Part shown: one piece after another, positions 1 to 9,802 of the stretch | How the letters are laid out: each line of letters starts with the position of its first letter | Numbering within the stretch: position 1 is the stretch's first letter | Origin: Hypsibius dujardini | Lineage: Eukaryota > Tardigrada > Eutardigrada > Parachela > Hypsibiidae | Length of the DNA: 30,392 nucleotides | Direction of reading: 5' to 3' | Assembly (NCBI GenBank): GCA_001579985.1 | Contig: LRSR01003919.1 | Span: 1-30,392 of the forward strand | Position numbers and translations under genes: made by a program | The notes under the pieces: model-generated | Database searches by the model: none | What the model was told of the DNA's origin: nothing | The model's input: the letters and a program-made list of their open reading frames with translations, nothing else

Positions 1-62
1 TCCAGTGTACTCAATCTTGTCGTTAATTGTACGCCACCCTTAAGCCATAGGATTTACATCAC

Positions 63-1439
63 CTGCAAGGAATCAATTGGATTCTCCTTGATCTTTTTCG
101 TATTGTAGATGGCACCATAATGACGGGCAACACTGAGAAACTTGCTGTCATGTTCGTCCAACTGAATCATGAGCTTGAAGTACTTCAGCTTTAAATCCTG
201 TTGGAAGAAAGAAAGAAGTCGGACATAAAGTCACAGTCACAAGCAGCAAGTACAAACATGGACTGGGACATTGAAACACATAAAAAAACAGGCAAAGGGC
301 TGCGCAATTTCACCTGGTTAGCTTCTTCTTCGAAAAACTTAAGGCTGACTTTCCGGCTGATGATCTGTGTGCGAACATAGTCCTGCTTGGCCAGGCAAAG
401 TCGCATCTGCTCCAACAGCATTTCCATTTTCTCCCTTCGTTCCATCGATCCGTATGTTTCAATCTGTAAGAGAAAAAAGGCAAAAAATAACAACTACCCC
501 GGAAAAAAACTCAGATTAAACAATCTTAACAAACCTGCAGGTCTTGCAAGATCTCAGCGCCTTCCTTCGCCTTTCCCTCCGCTTCCAGCATCAACGCCAG
601 CTTGTATGTAATCCGAGCTCGCTCCACTTCCACGTAGATTTTGCCCTCCGTCACCGTTCGAATGGCTTCGATCACCTTCAGCTGGGTGGGTCGATCAGCT
701 ATGGTGTCCACAATTTTGACCACTTCCTGCACCATCGCAGTGACGGCCTGCAAGAGGAAACAATATTTGGCTAAAAAACAAGCCAGACGAAATGGTTAAA
801 AGTCTCTACTTCGTGCCAAGTGTTAGTTCTCCACATTTTTTTAACCTTGCCAGTTGATAAACTCATGCTGATTCCCCAATCATCGGCTTATTAACCCTTA
901 CTGCAACTGATGAATCAAGTGATCAACAGGAACAGACACCACTAAGGCATCTGTATGCGGGTCAGTTGATTGATCGAGTGATTAACAGGAACAGAAACTA
1001 CTAAGGCATCTGTATGCGGGTCAGTTGATTGATCGAGTGATTAACAGGAACAGAAACTACTAAGGCATCTATGCGAGTCGGTCGCTTGATTGATCGATTG
1101 ACAACAATGATTTGGCTGGGTACCATTCCCTCGGTCGATTGACTGATTTACCTGCTTATACTGACTGCGGCGCTTGGACATGACGACCATCATTTCGGTC
1201 AGCATGTCGTAGTTCTTGGCTTGCGCGCAGAGGTTAACGATTGCACACAGAACCTTCACTGAGGAAAAAGTATCTCCGCTCTGGCGTGCCTGCTTCTCCA
1301 GCACGATCAGGCCGTCCAGCGCCTCCTGGAGATGTCCTGCACGCACCAGTTCCTCCGACTTGGCGATCTGTGCTGCCACCGCCTCCGCGTAGTCCACCTC
1401 CATTTTCACCAGCTTGCCGTCCACGGAGTTGAGTGCCAT
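63..1439 (-). CDS. PSMD12: 26S proteasome regulatory subunit PSMD12/Rpn5, N-terminal part (partial)
   Basis: This encodes a scaffold subunit of the 19S lid of the 26S proteasome, acting in cytosol and nucleus. Four coding exons are visible: 1439..1152, 747..535, 463..314 and 197..63, all joined in phase 0, giving the first 262 residues (human PSMD12 has 456). Family hallmarks are KMEVDY near the N-terminus, [44 protein letters not shown] and RTQIISRK. These belong to the helical-repeat arm; the C-terminal PCI domain must lie off the left edge. The sequence at 1-62 reads as intron after a donor at 62. The start is the ATG at 1439, in a good context (GCC before, G after), just upstream of the KMEVDY block. 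The gene is divergent from ING. Identity is near certain; exon edges were read by eye from splice signals. Confidence 0.95.
905..1110. repeat. 59-bp tandem repeat in PSMD12 intron 1
   Basis: About three copies of a 59-bp unit containing GGCATCTGTATGCGGGTCAG, TTGATTGATCGAGTGATTAA and CAGGAACAGAAACTACTAA. The block GGCATCT recurs near 946, 1005 and 1064. The middle copies are nearly identical and the outer ones diverged. It fills about half of the 404-bp intron at 748-1151; nothing else was seen in that intron. Confidence 0.9.
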
Positions 1440-1470
1440 GGCTGCGAGCGAGGGGGAGGTCAAGAATACC
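1440..1470 (-). promoter_or_regulatory. 3' splice site just upstream of the PSMD12 start codon
   Basis: On the minus strand a pyrimidine run ending TTTTTTCAG (AG at 1471-1470) lies about 30 nt before the ATG at 1439. It fits a 5'UTR intron acceptor, or a trans-splice acceptor if the organism uses spliced leaders. No matching upstream donor was identified. Confidence 0.45.
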
Positions 1471-2540
1471 TGAAAAAATTAACGAAGCACGTTGGAAGAG
1501 AAACCTTCCATTAAATCCCGTGGAGAATCCAAGCTGCCTGCTTAACGTAAGCGTTCTACATTTACAACGTTTTATTTCAATTAGCTAAGGTAACGCAGAC
1601 GTGTATGTTCTGAAAACAATTCTAACACGAACTGTAAAGTAAAACATAAATGCCTGTCTAAGTAAGTGGAAAAATAGCAAAAAAACTATCGGAAGGTCTT
1701 CGATTCGCAACACGACTCACCAAATTAAAAAAGTCTCGACCAATTCGAATTTTGAAAGAAATAGCGAAATCTTTCCAACTGTCAAATGACGTCGTATCAA
1801 AACGCGGAGGACAACTGTGCGGAGGAAAACTCAAAAATGCTCCAGAAACCAGTCGCTCAAAATTTTGCTCGCTCACACAGCTACAGGGATAACTCAAGTC
1901 TTGCGCAGCATTTTCCCAAGAGAAACGTTGCAGCCAATCACCCCTTTCTCCTAAAATTATCAAGCCAAGGGGCGCGGCCAGGCGGCCTGTCCACGCTGCT
2001 GCGTTATTACATAGTCTACACACATGGCAAAACCTTGCGCCAACCGAGCTAAGCCATTACACTCGTTGCCCGGCTGTTATACAAAGCTGTCGAGTTGAAG
2101 CGCTTAATTCGGTTAATGCAAGGTTTTTGCCACGTGTGTACGTCTGCTAGTGCATGTGTTGTTGTGGAAATTCGAAGATGTGTAAGTCTCAACTCCGCAC
2201 GCAACGTTTCTCGACTCTCGAACACGCGCAAAATAGCGTAGTGCTCGATTTTGCGTTGCTTTAGCCATTTTCAGTTTGCTAACTGCTCTATTTTACAAGT
2301 TCTTATTTTGCAAATCTCCGAATGCTGTCTGATCGGGCTAAAATTACTATTCACTATTGATGAGCATAATTTTTTTAATTCAGCTGTGAACAAAAAAAGC
2401 GTAAGCACGAGACTCGATTTTATTCCCCTGCCCTCGAACATTCGAATTACTTTTAACCCACCTCACGTGCGTCTACCATTTAGCTATAAGCACGCTTTTA
2501 TTGCGTTATAGGACGGACAATTTTTTCTTCGCTCGGTGGA
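1470..2540. promoter_or_regulatory. Divergent spacer between PSMD12 and ING
   Basis: About 1.07 kb separates the two oppositely directed start codons, so it should hold both promoters. No open frame in it resembles a known protein. The only structured element seen is the inverted-repeat element at 2017-2140. A TATAG at 2508-2512, about 30 bp before the ING ATG, could be the end of a 5'UTR intron or a weak core signal; this is uncertain. Confidence 0.5.
2017..2140. mobile_element. Short palindromic element (MITE-like), TACACAC-ended, copy A
   Basis: The left arm begins TACACACATGGCAAAACC at 2017. The reverse complement of the right arm begins TACACACGTGGCAAAAACC at 2140. The arms run about 38-40 bp at roughly 85 percent identity and enclose about 45 bp. 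Both ends carry TA, as expected for a Tc1/mariner-type target site. The element has no coding capacity. It lies in the divergent PSMD12/ING promoter region. The arms resemble those of the element at 12241-12355, so the two probably form one family. Confidence 0.65.
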
Positions 2541-4669
2541 ATGTCTCAGCCACAGTCGAAGTTTGCGAAAATCCAACCAGAAGGCCCCAAAATGGCGTCC
2601 TCTTCCTCGCTGCAGCAGCATGACGCGGGCAGCAACGGCAGCAACGAGTACGGATCCGGCAGCAATCGCGACAGTCTGGCGGAGACATTTGTCACGTCCT
2701 TTTTCAGTGCGCAGGGCGAGGTGGCCAAATCAGTGCAGAAGGGAATGAGTACGTTTTTCGAGCTCGACGGAGACCAGCAGCGAGATCAGGAGACGGCGGA
2801 CGAGCTCTTGGCCAAGATCCGACAGACACGTGATGAAGCGGTTCGGAATGATCTCTTTCAGGTGAGTGGGGGGTTTCAAAAGGAAATACGAGGATGCCCC
2901 ATTTGACAGGCTATCTTCTGACTTCGGAAGCTGTCGCTTGCTAAATGGGCTTGATTGATTGATTGATTTGACGACTGATTTGACGACCGATTCCGCAATC
3001 AACCAATCAATAGTCTATCTCAGATGAGATTAGATAAAAGTGTGATGGGCATGATAGACATGTTATGACCTTTGTTTATTGATTATGATTATCGATTACG
3101 GTGATGAGTATGAGTACACGTGCATTTCTCGCATACTTAGTGTTCCGTTACGAAATTTCGTTTAGAAGACATTGTACTCACCACCGACCGGTCGTTGGTG
3201 TTCAATAGTTACAGAACGGCTGCTGTTTTTCTGTTCCAGTTTTCAATTAAAAATCAGGCATGGTTATATTCTTTTTTGATATCTAAAGCTGATGAAGTTG
3301 ATGTTGCAAGATATTGGGATTTGTGCAGTCTGTTCATTGACTTGGTTGAGCGATCGATTGATTGGGCGTTTTCTATGTGCTTGCCCTAGTCTGCTTTTGT
3401 ATCGCTGACAAAATTTGCTTGGGGTCGGTTATCTTATCGATTTTCTTAGGTGTTTGTGATTATTTTGTTACATGTGGCGCGATATCGTATACATGTCGCG
3501 TGCAGTGGTTACTCGCGCTTGTTTTGATTATTGATTGGTAGAGTGAGGATTCTAGACTGTGCGTGGATTGATTGATTGATTGCGCCTTAGGATTGGGGAA
3601 TACGGTTTTCTTTACCAGTACCAGTATCAATTACAGATAATGTTCTCTGTCCGTTGATATGCACGTGGGAAAAACGTTTGGCTAACTGAGTTGAGCCATT
3701 TAGCTCGTTCAATGAATGGTTTGATACACTTGTAGGGTAAAATGATTTTACTCGGTTAGATCACATTTTACCACATTTGTACTGTGTAGCCTGCAAAACA
3801 CGGCAATCTTAACCGATGTATCGTTTCAGGCACTCGACACCCTTCTGGATCGGATGCACGGTGAGCAGACGCGTGCTAACCAGGCCTGGAATATCATTGA
3901 CGACCAAATTACAGCGACCGTGGCTGAAACAGAGTCCCACTGGAAGAAGGCCGAACCTTTTTTCCGTATCAAGCAGAAGCGCAGCGACAACCGCGCTCAC
4001 GCCGCAGCTGAGTTTCAAAAGGTTGGCGGGAAGGCCCGCAAAATCCTCCCGGTTGTCCCGATGAAGCTGACTCCGATCGGTGGGGACATTGTCCGGCCCT
4101 CTCTGATCCCCAAAATGAAGCCCGTGATGAAGGCCAATGCTAAAGTGGAGCTGAACAGTCGGAAACGGTCGCCGTCAGAGTCGCCGGAACGCGTTCGCAC
4201 CCGGCCCGAGAAGAAGAACAAGACCAATGGTGGAGCGATTGCTGTCCGGAAAGTGGAGCGAAAAGAGGAGAAGTCGTCAATGACGGCCAAGGAGAAGGAA
4301 ACGAGGAAACCGAAACCGATCAAGAAGAAGCGGGTAGTCTCCCAGCGTCGGATCAAGCGGGAAGAGTCGGACGACAACTCTGCGAGTGACGATGATTCGG
4401 CGTCCGACTCGGATCCGCCGTACCGGGGACCATCCAGCGGGCATGACGGCGACAAGAAGGAGGTGGTCGATCCCAATGAGCCGTTGTACTGCACATGCCG
4501 GAAAGTATCTTTCGGTCAGATGGTCGGCTGCGACTATGAAAAATGTGCCATCGAATGGTTTCATTTTGTCTGTGTGACACTGAAGGCCAAGCCGCGGGGA
4601 AAGTGGTACTGTCCGGCTTGTCGCGACGGCGACAATTCAAAACTGTGCAAATTCAAAGGTGATGGGTAG
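2541..4669 (+). CDS. Inhibitor of growth (ING) family protein with C-terminal PHD finger
   Basis: This is a nuclear histone-mark reader; ING proteins bind H3K4me3 through the PHD finger and recruit HAT or HDAC complexes. Two coding exons, 2541..2861 and 3830..4669, joined in phase 0 across a 968-bp intron, give 386 aa. Residues 60-155 form a charged helical stretch (FFELDGDQ..., [20 protein letters not shown]) matching the ING N-terminal coiled domain only loosely. Residues 215-300 are basic and NLS-like, and a serine/aspartate run follows (about 286-303). The PHD finger spans about 327-372 with all eight zinc ligands (C328, C330, C341, C346, H352, C355, C368, C371) and the ING signature IEWFHF. 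The caging tyrosine of ING1/2 is F335 here; W350 and D342 are kept. The start is the first in-frame ATG. The PHD is closest to ING1/2/4/5, but the subtype cannot be fixed by eye. Confidence 0.9.
2862..3829 (+). other. ING intron (968 bp)
   Basis: The donor is GTGAGT at 2862 and the acceptor TTTCAG ends at 3829. No exon or RNA gene was seen inside. It holds short TTGATTGATTGATT runs (2949-2966, 3353-3365, 3564-3581) and a near-perfect 22-bp palindrome at 3179-3200 centred on ACCGGT. Confidence 0.8.
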
Positions 4670-5043
4670 CGAGCCGGGCCGGAGAACGCAACTCCGGAAG
4701 CGGGTTCGCGCGACCAAGGTTGCCTAGACGTAAAATAGTATTTTTCCCGTTCTTTTTTTGCGAAGAGTATTGTTTCTATTTTTCCCCAGAGCCCGTAACA
4801 AGTTACATTAGTTTCGCTCCTCACTTTTCTAAAGCGTTCTTTTTGCAGTGGATACAGTACTCATGTTGGCTGATCGATTTACTCCTGACCTCAGTTTGCG
4901 CAGCGGATGGATAGTTCTCTGCACTTTTTCCCCCTCTGTTAATCCGTCAGCTGGTGATACGTCTATTTCGCCATTGCGTTGTGAAATGAAGTGAGAGCGT
5001 CCAATAAGTTGCAAATTTTGCGGAGTCTAAAAGAACGACCAGC

Positions 5044-5192
5044 GAGAAAAACATTCTCTCAGTAGTTCTTGCACAAGTTTTTTTTTAAAAACCATTCGCC
5101 GTACTGCCTACACAGGTAATGAGAAAGCATGCTCTCAGTAGTTCTTGCACAAGTGTTTTTTAAAAACCATCCGCGGTACTGCCAACACAGGT
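5044..5192. repeat. 76-bp tandem duplication
   Basis: Two copies share CTCTCAGTAGTTCTTGCACA (starting at 5056 and 5132), a poly-T/AAAAACCAT segment, and GTACTGCC followed by ACACAGGTA. They differ at a handful of positions and in T-run length. Confidence 0.85.
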
Positions 5193-5341
5193 ACTGTATT
5201 TTCGCGTTAGACAGGGACAGTCGTAGTGGAGTGGAACGTGTGCACGGCTTTTGTGCACCGTACACACAGGACAAGGGCCGCGTGGCCGATTAAACATTCC
5301 ACAGCTCGTACGCTGTCCCTGTCTAACGCGAAAATACAGTA
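5192..5341. mobile_element. MITE with perfect long terminal inverted repeats and TA flanks
   Basis: The 30 bases at 5191-5220 (GTACTGTATTTTCGCG...) are repeated exactly, inverted, at 5313-5342. Taking the outer TA pairs (5192-5193 and 5340-5341) as target-site duplications leaves a 146-bp element (5194-5339) that starts CTGTATTTTCGCG. It has no coding capacity. Perfect arms plus TA flanks point to a non-autonomous Tc1/mariner-like element that inserted recently or is under stem-loop constraint. Confidence 0.8.
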
Positions 5342-5415
5342 CTGTAATACGAATGCTCAGACAAAAATGAGACTCTCCGATTAGCGAACGAACGTACTCA
5401 AGACAACAAATGTCA

Positions 5416-5421
5416 AATAAA
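5416..5421 (+). terminator. Possible poly(A) signal of ING
   Basis: An AATAAA hexamer about 750 nt past the ING stop codon. It is the first canonical hexamer I noticed downstream on the plus strand. Confidence 0.35.
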
Positions 5422-5512
5422 ACGCAAAAGACGTCCGGTTGTTTCGTTTACAGACAAGAAACAAGGACAATTAAATCACAAAATACAAAGAATCATCAGG
5501 TGTGAAGGGATA

Positions 5513-7024
5513 TCAGGTCGACGAGAACCTGGAACTGAAGTGTGACGATGCCGATTGCGGCAACGCCACTAATGATAAACGGCTGGCAGTCACATTCCGC
5601 TCATCGTCGTCGCGAAGGAGATCGTCAAGTCCAGAGCTTTCAGCTATGGTCAGCGCATTGAAACCCAAACGGTTGCTCTCCAAATCGAACCGCTCTATGT
5701 CTTTGGCCTGCCGGGTGTGGAGCTGGCGGATGCGCTCGGACCGTTCACGGCGAAACTGAATTAATTCTTCCTCCATCTGAAACAAGAAACGATGTTTTCG
5801 ACTGAGTCAATACCGACTAAAGTAGCAACACCCAGGCATAGAGGCCGGGGAAGAACGTGGCAATGGATTAACATCGCCACATGGAACGCCCCATTGAGAG
5901 CGATCATACCTTATTCTCCAGCATAACTCTCCTGATGGACACCTTCTCTTCCAGTTGTTTCCGTTCGCTGTTTCGCTGATTTTCCGCATGAATACGGACT
6001 TTTGATTGATAGGCAAGCAGCATCTCGTACTCTTGATGCAACTGTTCGCGTAGCTCACGTGCTTCAGCTTCTTGCGCCTCGTCCAGTCGGAGCTAAAAAA
6101 GGGTCAGGAAAACTGCATGAGAAAATGGTTTCTGCGTGAGAAAATGGTTTCTGCGCGAGAAAATGGTCTCTGCGTGAGAAAATGGTCTCTGCATGAGAAA
6201 ATGGTTTCTGCGCGAGACCATAAAGTGCGCGCGGCAAAACCTTACATTCGACTGCTGAAGCATTTCTGAAATTGAAGCCTCGTACTGCTCCCCCAAGATG
6301 GCCAGTTTCCGATGTTGTTCCTCCTTCAACCGCTTAATCGTCTCCTTCTGCTTCTCCTTGGGAGCCGTCTCGAGGATCTGACTTTTCAACGCTTTGTACT
6401 GGCGTGTTTGCGTTTTGCAGGCTTCGAGAAACTGCTTCCTGATTTGTAGCTCTCTTTGCTGTAATACCGAAAAAGCACACAATCATTTACTGCTGCTGAC
6501 ATAAGTAGCAATCAAAACCCGTTAACCTTGAGGCTTTTCGGTTGCTGTTTCTGTTCGACGGCATGCTTTTTGCGCAGCTCACGTTCAGACCGTTCGCTGT
6601 ATTGGTTTTGATGGGTGACTTCGGCGTGGTGTTGCTTACGCATCTGGTCCTCACGAACGGCGTGCAGATTGGACAGGTGGCGATACTCCAGATCCTGGGT
6701 GAGGTCGTGGTGCTTGAGCAGCATGGAGTGAGCTAATTCCAGTTGATTTTGACGCTTTTTGAGCTCCTATGAAAACATGGACAGCTAATTTGAAAATCGT
6801 CAATATAATGGCTCAGAAAAGCAGACGGACACAACATAATACCGACACTCAAACCCACAGAAAAGACATACAGACAACTACTCAGTCAGACAAGCAGACA
6901 AAACAGCGAGGGCACAGAGGCAGGCACCAACCAACAGGTAGCCACCCAATCAGATACTCTAGATGACCAACAGACAGATACGCAGAGGGACAAGCAGACA
7001 GAAGAAAGACAAGCAGACAGACAA

Positions 7025-7072
<48 letters not shown>

Positions 7073-9751
7073 TGATTGACTGCCAGACCGACAGACAAAA
7101 TTGAGTCGATCTGCAAAACGACAAACCTCTTGAAGTAAATCCTGCTCCAATGCGTGATACTGCAACAACTTCCGCCGTTTGAATTTCCGCATCTCCAGGT
7201 CCAGGTATCCCTTGTGGTCCTGTTGAAGTTTCTGTTGAGCTTCCTGGTGCCGTGTTGAGACAGACTCCTTATGCCGCCGCACGATATCCTCCCGCTCCTT
7301 TTTCGGGGTCGTGGTTTGGTCACTCAAATCCTACGAGTACAAAACATAATGTTATTTCTGCGCAAGTTGAATGAGATTCTCCGTGTGTGCGTGCAAAAGT
7401 AAACAACACGCAAAACACACGGATCCCTTATGCAAGTGATAAATCAAGAAAATCTGGTTCAGCTTCAATGCGCACGAGTTAAAGTAAGCAACAGCTGCAT
7501 CTGCACTCCGTTCATTTTCATTCCAAATTAAAATTGTGAGTAATGGAAAATATACGGTAGAGAGGGGCACGGAAGAAGCTCAGCCAGCGCTTACCGTGCG
7601 AACTTTATCCTTGCTCTGCTTATACTCCTTCTTATGCTGCACTTGATACATCCGAAGTTCTTCGTCGTGCTGCTGCATAATGTGCTTGTATAATTTCTTC
7701 TCGTGAAGATAGTTGACTTTAGTTTTCTGGTCCATCTCGTTGTGCTGCTTGAGCTGGAGCTTTTCGAGCTCTTTGGCGAAGGCCTGCAGAAGTGCTTCGT
7801 ATTCCCGATCCAGCTTCAGCTTATGCTCACTCATCTCGTTGTCATATTTCGCCTCAAACTACATGAAATGCCTGGTTAATTGTCTGGACGGAGGCATTGC
7901 GTTTGACTTTTCTTGTTTATACCTGTTGGTATGCCTTTTGATGGTTCCGAATCATCTGCTTATAACCGCTCATCTAATCGACAAGAAAAAACCTTCAATG
8001 AACTAATAAGCGAAGAAGTCTACAATGTCTAAATGAACCAATTCCAGTCCAATCCATTAATCAACCAGCAATCAGTGTCGTGTAGCAACTTACTTGCTCA
8101 ACCAGTTCGTTTTCTCTTTCCTTCTGCTGCCGCGTGACGACAGTGGTGGGACGAATGGTGAGAAAGTTATTTTGTGAACTCTGCTCCACCGAGGCAGTCG
8201 TTCCCGACGACACACTGGCCTGCACCGCAAAAATAGGTAATATTATAAAATCAAGTATCGCGCACAAACAGAGCGCGGCCACTTCACGCCAAGGAGGTGT
8301 TCAAGAGGGCGAGATTTATCATACTCGTTCGCCTGTCCGTGTCGCCGCGCGTCCGTGACTCTCCAGCCGGCCGGGGGTCGCTTTCAGACTGTCATCGCTC
8401 CCACCGCTACTTCGAGCGCTGACACTGTTGCTTTGTGCGCTGACCAAGCTGTCCGAAGGACTACTTCCCATGGAAGTCCCGTTGTCATCCTGTTCGAGGG
8501 AATATTGACGTCTGAATGTATGACGAGTAGTGCAGATCGTACTTATCGGTCTGTAGTTCTCTCTATCTTCCTGTCAACCTGACTGACTGACTGACTGACT
8601 GACTGACTGACTGACTGACTGACTGACTGACTGACTGACTGTCTGACTGTCTGACTGTCTGACTGACTGACTGACTGACTGACTGACTGACTGACTGTCT
8701 GTCTGACTGTCTGACTGTCTGACTGACTGACTGTCTGACTGACTGACTGACTGACCGTCTGTCTGACCGTCTGCCTGTCTCCCTGTCTGTCCGCGAGTTT
8801 GTCTGTCTATCTGCTTGTCTGCCTACCTGTACGTCTGTCTGTCCATTTTTTTGTCTACCCGTCTCTATCAGTCTGCCTGTCTGCCTGCCTGCCTGCCTGT
8901 TCATCAGGGCGTCTGTCTGCCTGTCTTTACTATTACAATAGAATTACCAGACATCTTTGAAGCGGATCATCACTCTCCCGCTCATCACGATGAAGCTTCT
9001 CTCTAATTAAGAGTTTCTTCATCTTTTTGTAATTCAAGTTATCCAGTTCCCGCACAGCCTGTTTGGTCCGTTGGATCAGATCGCGCAGCACTGTGACCGC
9101 TCGCGGTCGCTGAATGAACGGCGTCTCCAGTATCTCCAGGGCATTTGGTCGCTCTTCCGGATTTTTGGTGAGTGCGAGTGCGGCGAATTCGCGGAATTCC
9201 GTAGACCTGTTTATCAGCAAGAGCAAAACACGACAGTAACGATCAAATTAAGTCTAATCAGATGCAGTGGGCTTCAAGGCTTCTGAACCAAGTCGTCGTC
9301 TATCGTACTTACCAGTCGCCGGCGGCAAGACGGGGAGGCTCATTTTGTGCGATGTGATATAAGGCGCTCATGGCGTTCATGTTGAAATACGGCGGCTTTT
9401 TTTCAGCTGGAAATTCAGATACACAAAAAGAATCGGTCAGAAACGCCGTGAATTATAGATGAGAGCGATAGTTTAATTCAAGCCCAGGTGTGGTAGATGC
9501 TGCGTTCTCACCCAGTTCGACACAGGTGATGCCCATGGACCAGACATCGACTTTGCCGTCATACTGTCCCTCTTCCATCGCTAATATCACTTCAGGCGCC
9601 TACAAAAGAATATGTGTCGTTAGCCACAACAAACTTCAGATAAGCAGATACTATATAGCAAGCAGGTAGACACACTTCCAGATAGGCAGGAATGTATATG
9701 AACCCATGGAAAAAATAGGAACACAACGGACAGGCAACAGAGAAATCATAC

Positions 9752-9802
<51 letters not shown>

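Larger units (their letters stand above)
4670..5512. other. Convergent spacer between ING and TAO kinase 3' ends
   Basis: This stretch holds the 3'UTRs of ING (plus) and TAO (minus). No gene was recognised. It contains a 76-bp tandem duplication at 5044-5192 followed directly by an inverted-repeat element at 5192-5341. The canonical AATAAA on the plus strand at 5416-5421 could end the ING transcript. If so, both repeats lie in its 3'UTR. Confidence 0.6.

Noticed and set aside
1658-2023. 121-codon minus-strand frame upstream of PSMD12
   Set aside because: It is in the divergent spacer, has no similarity I recognise, and overlaps an element with inverted arms; treated as non-coding.
8563-8904. 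Long minus-strand frame of QSVSQSVRQ repeats
   Set aside because: It is a translation of the ACTG/CTGT microsatellite in a TAO intron; any frame through a tetranucleotide repeat can be open.
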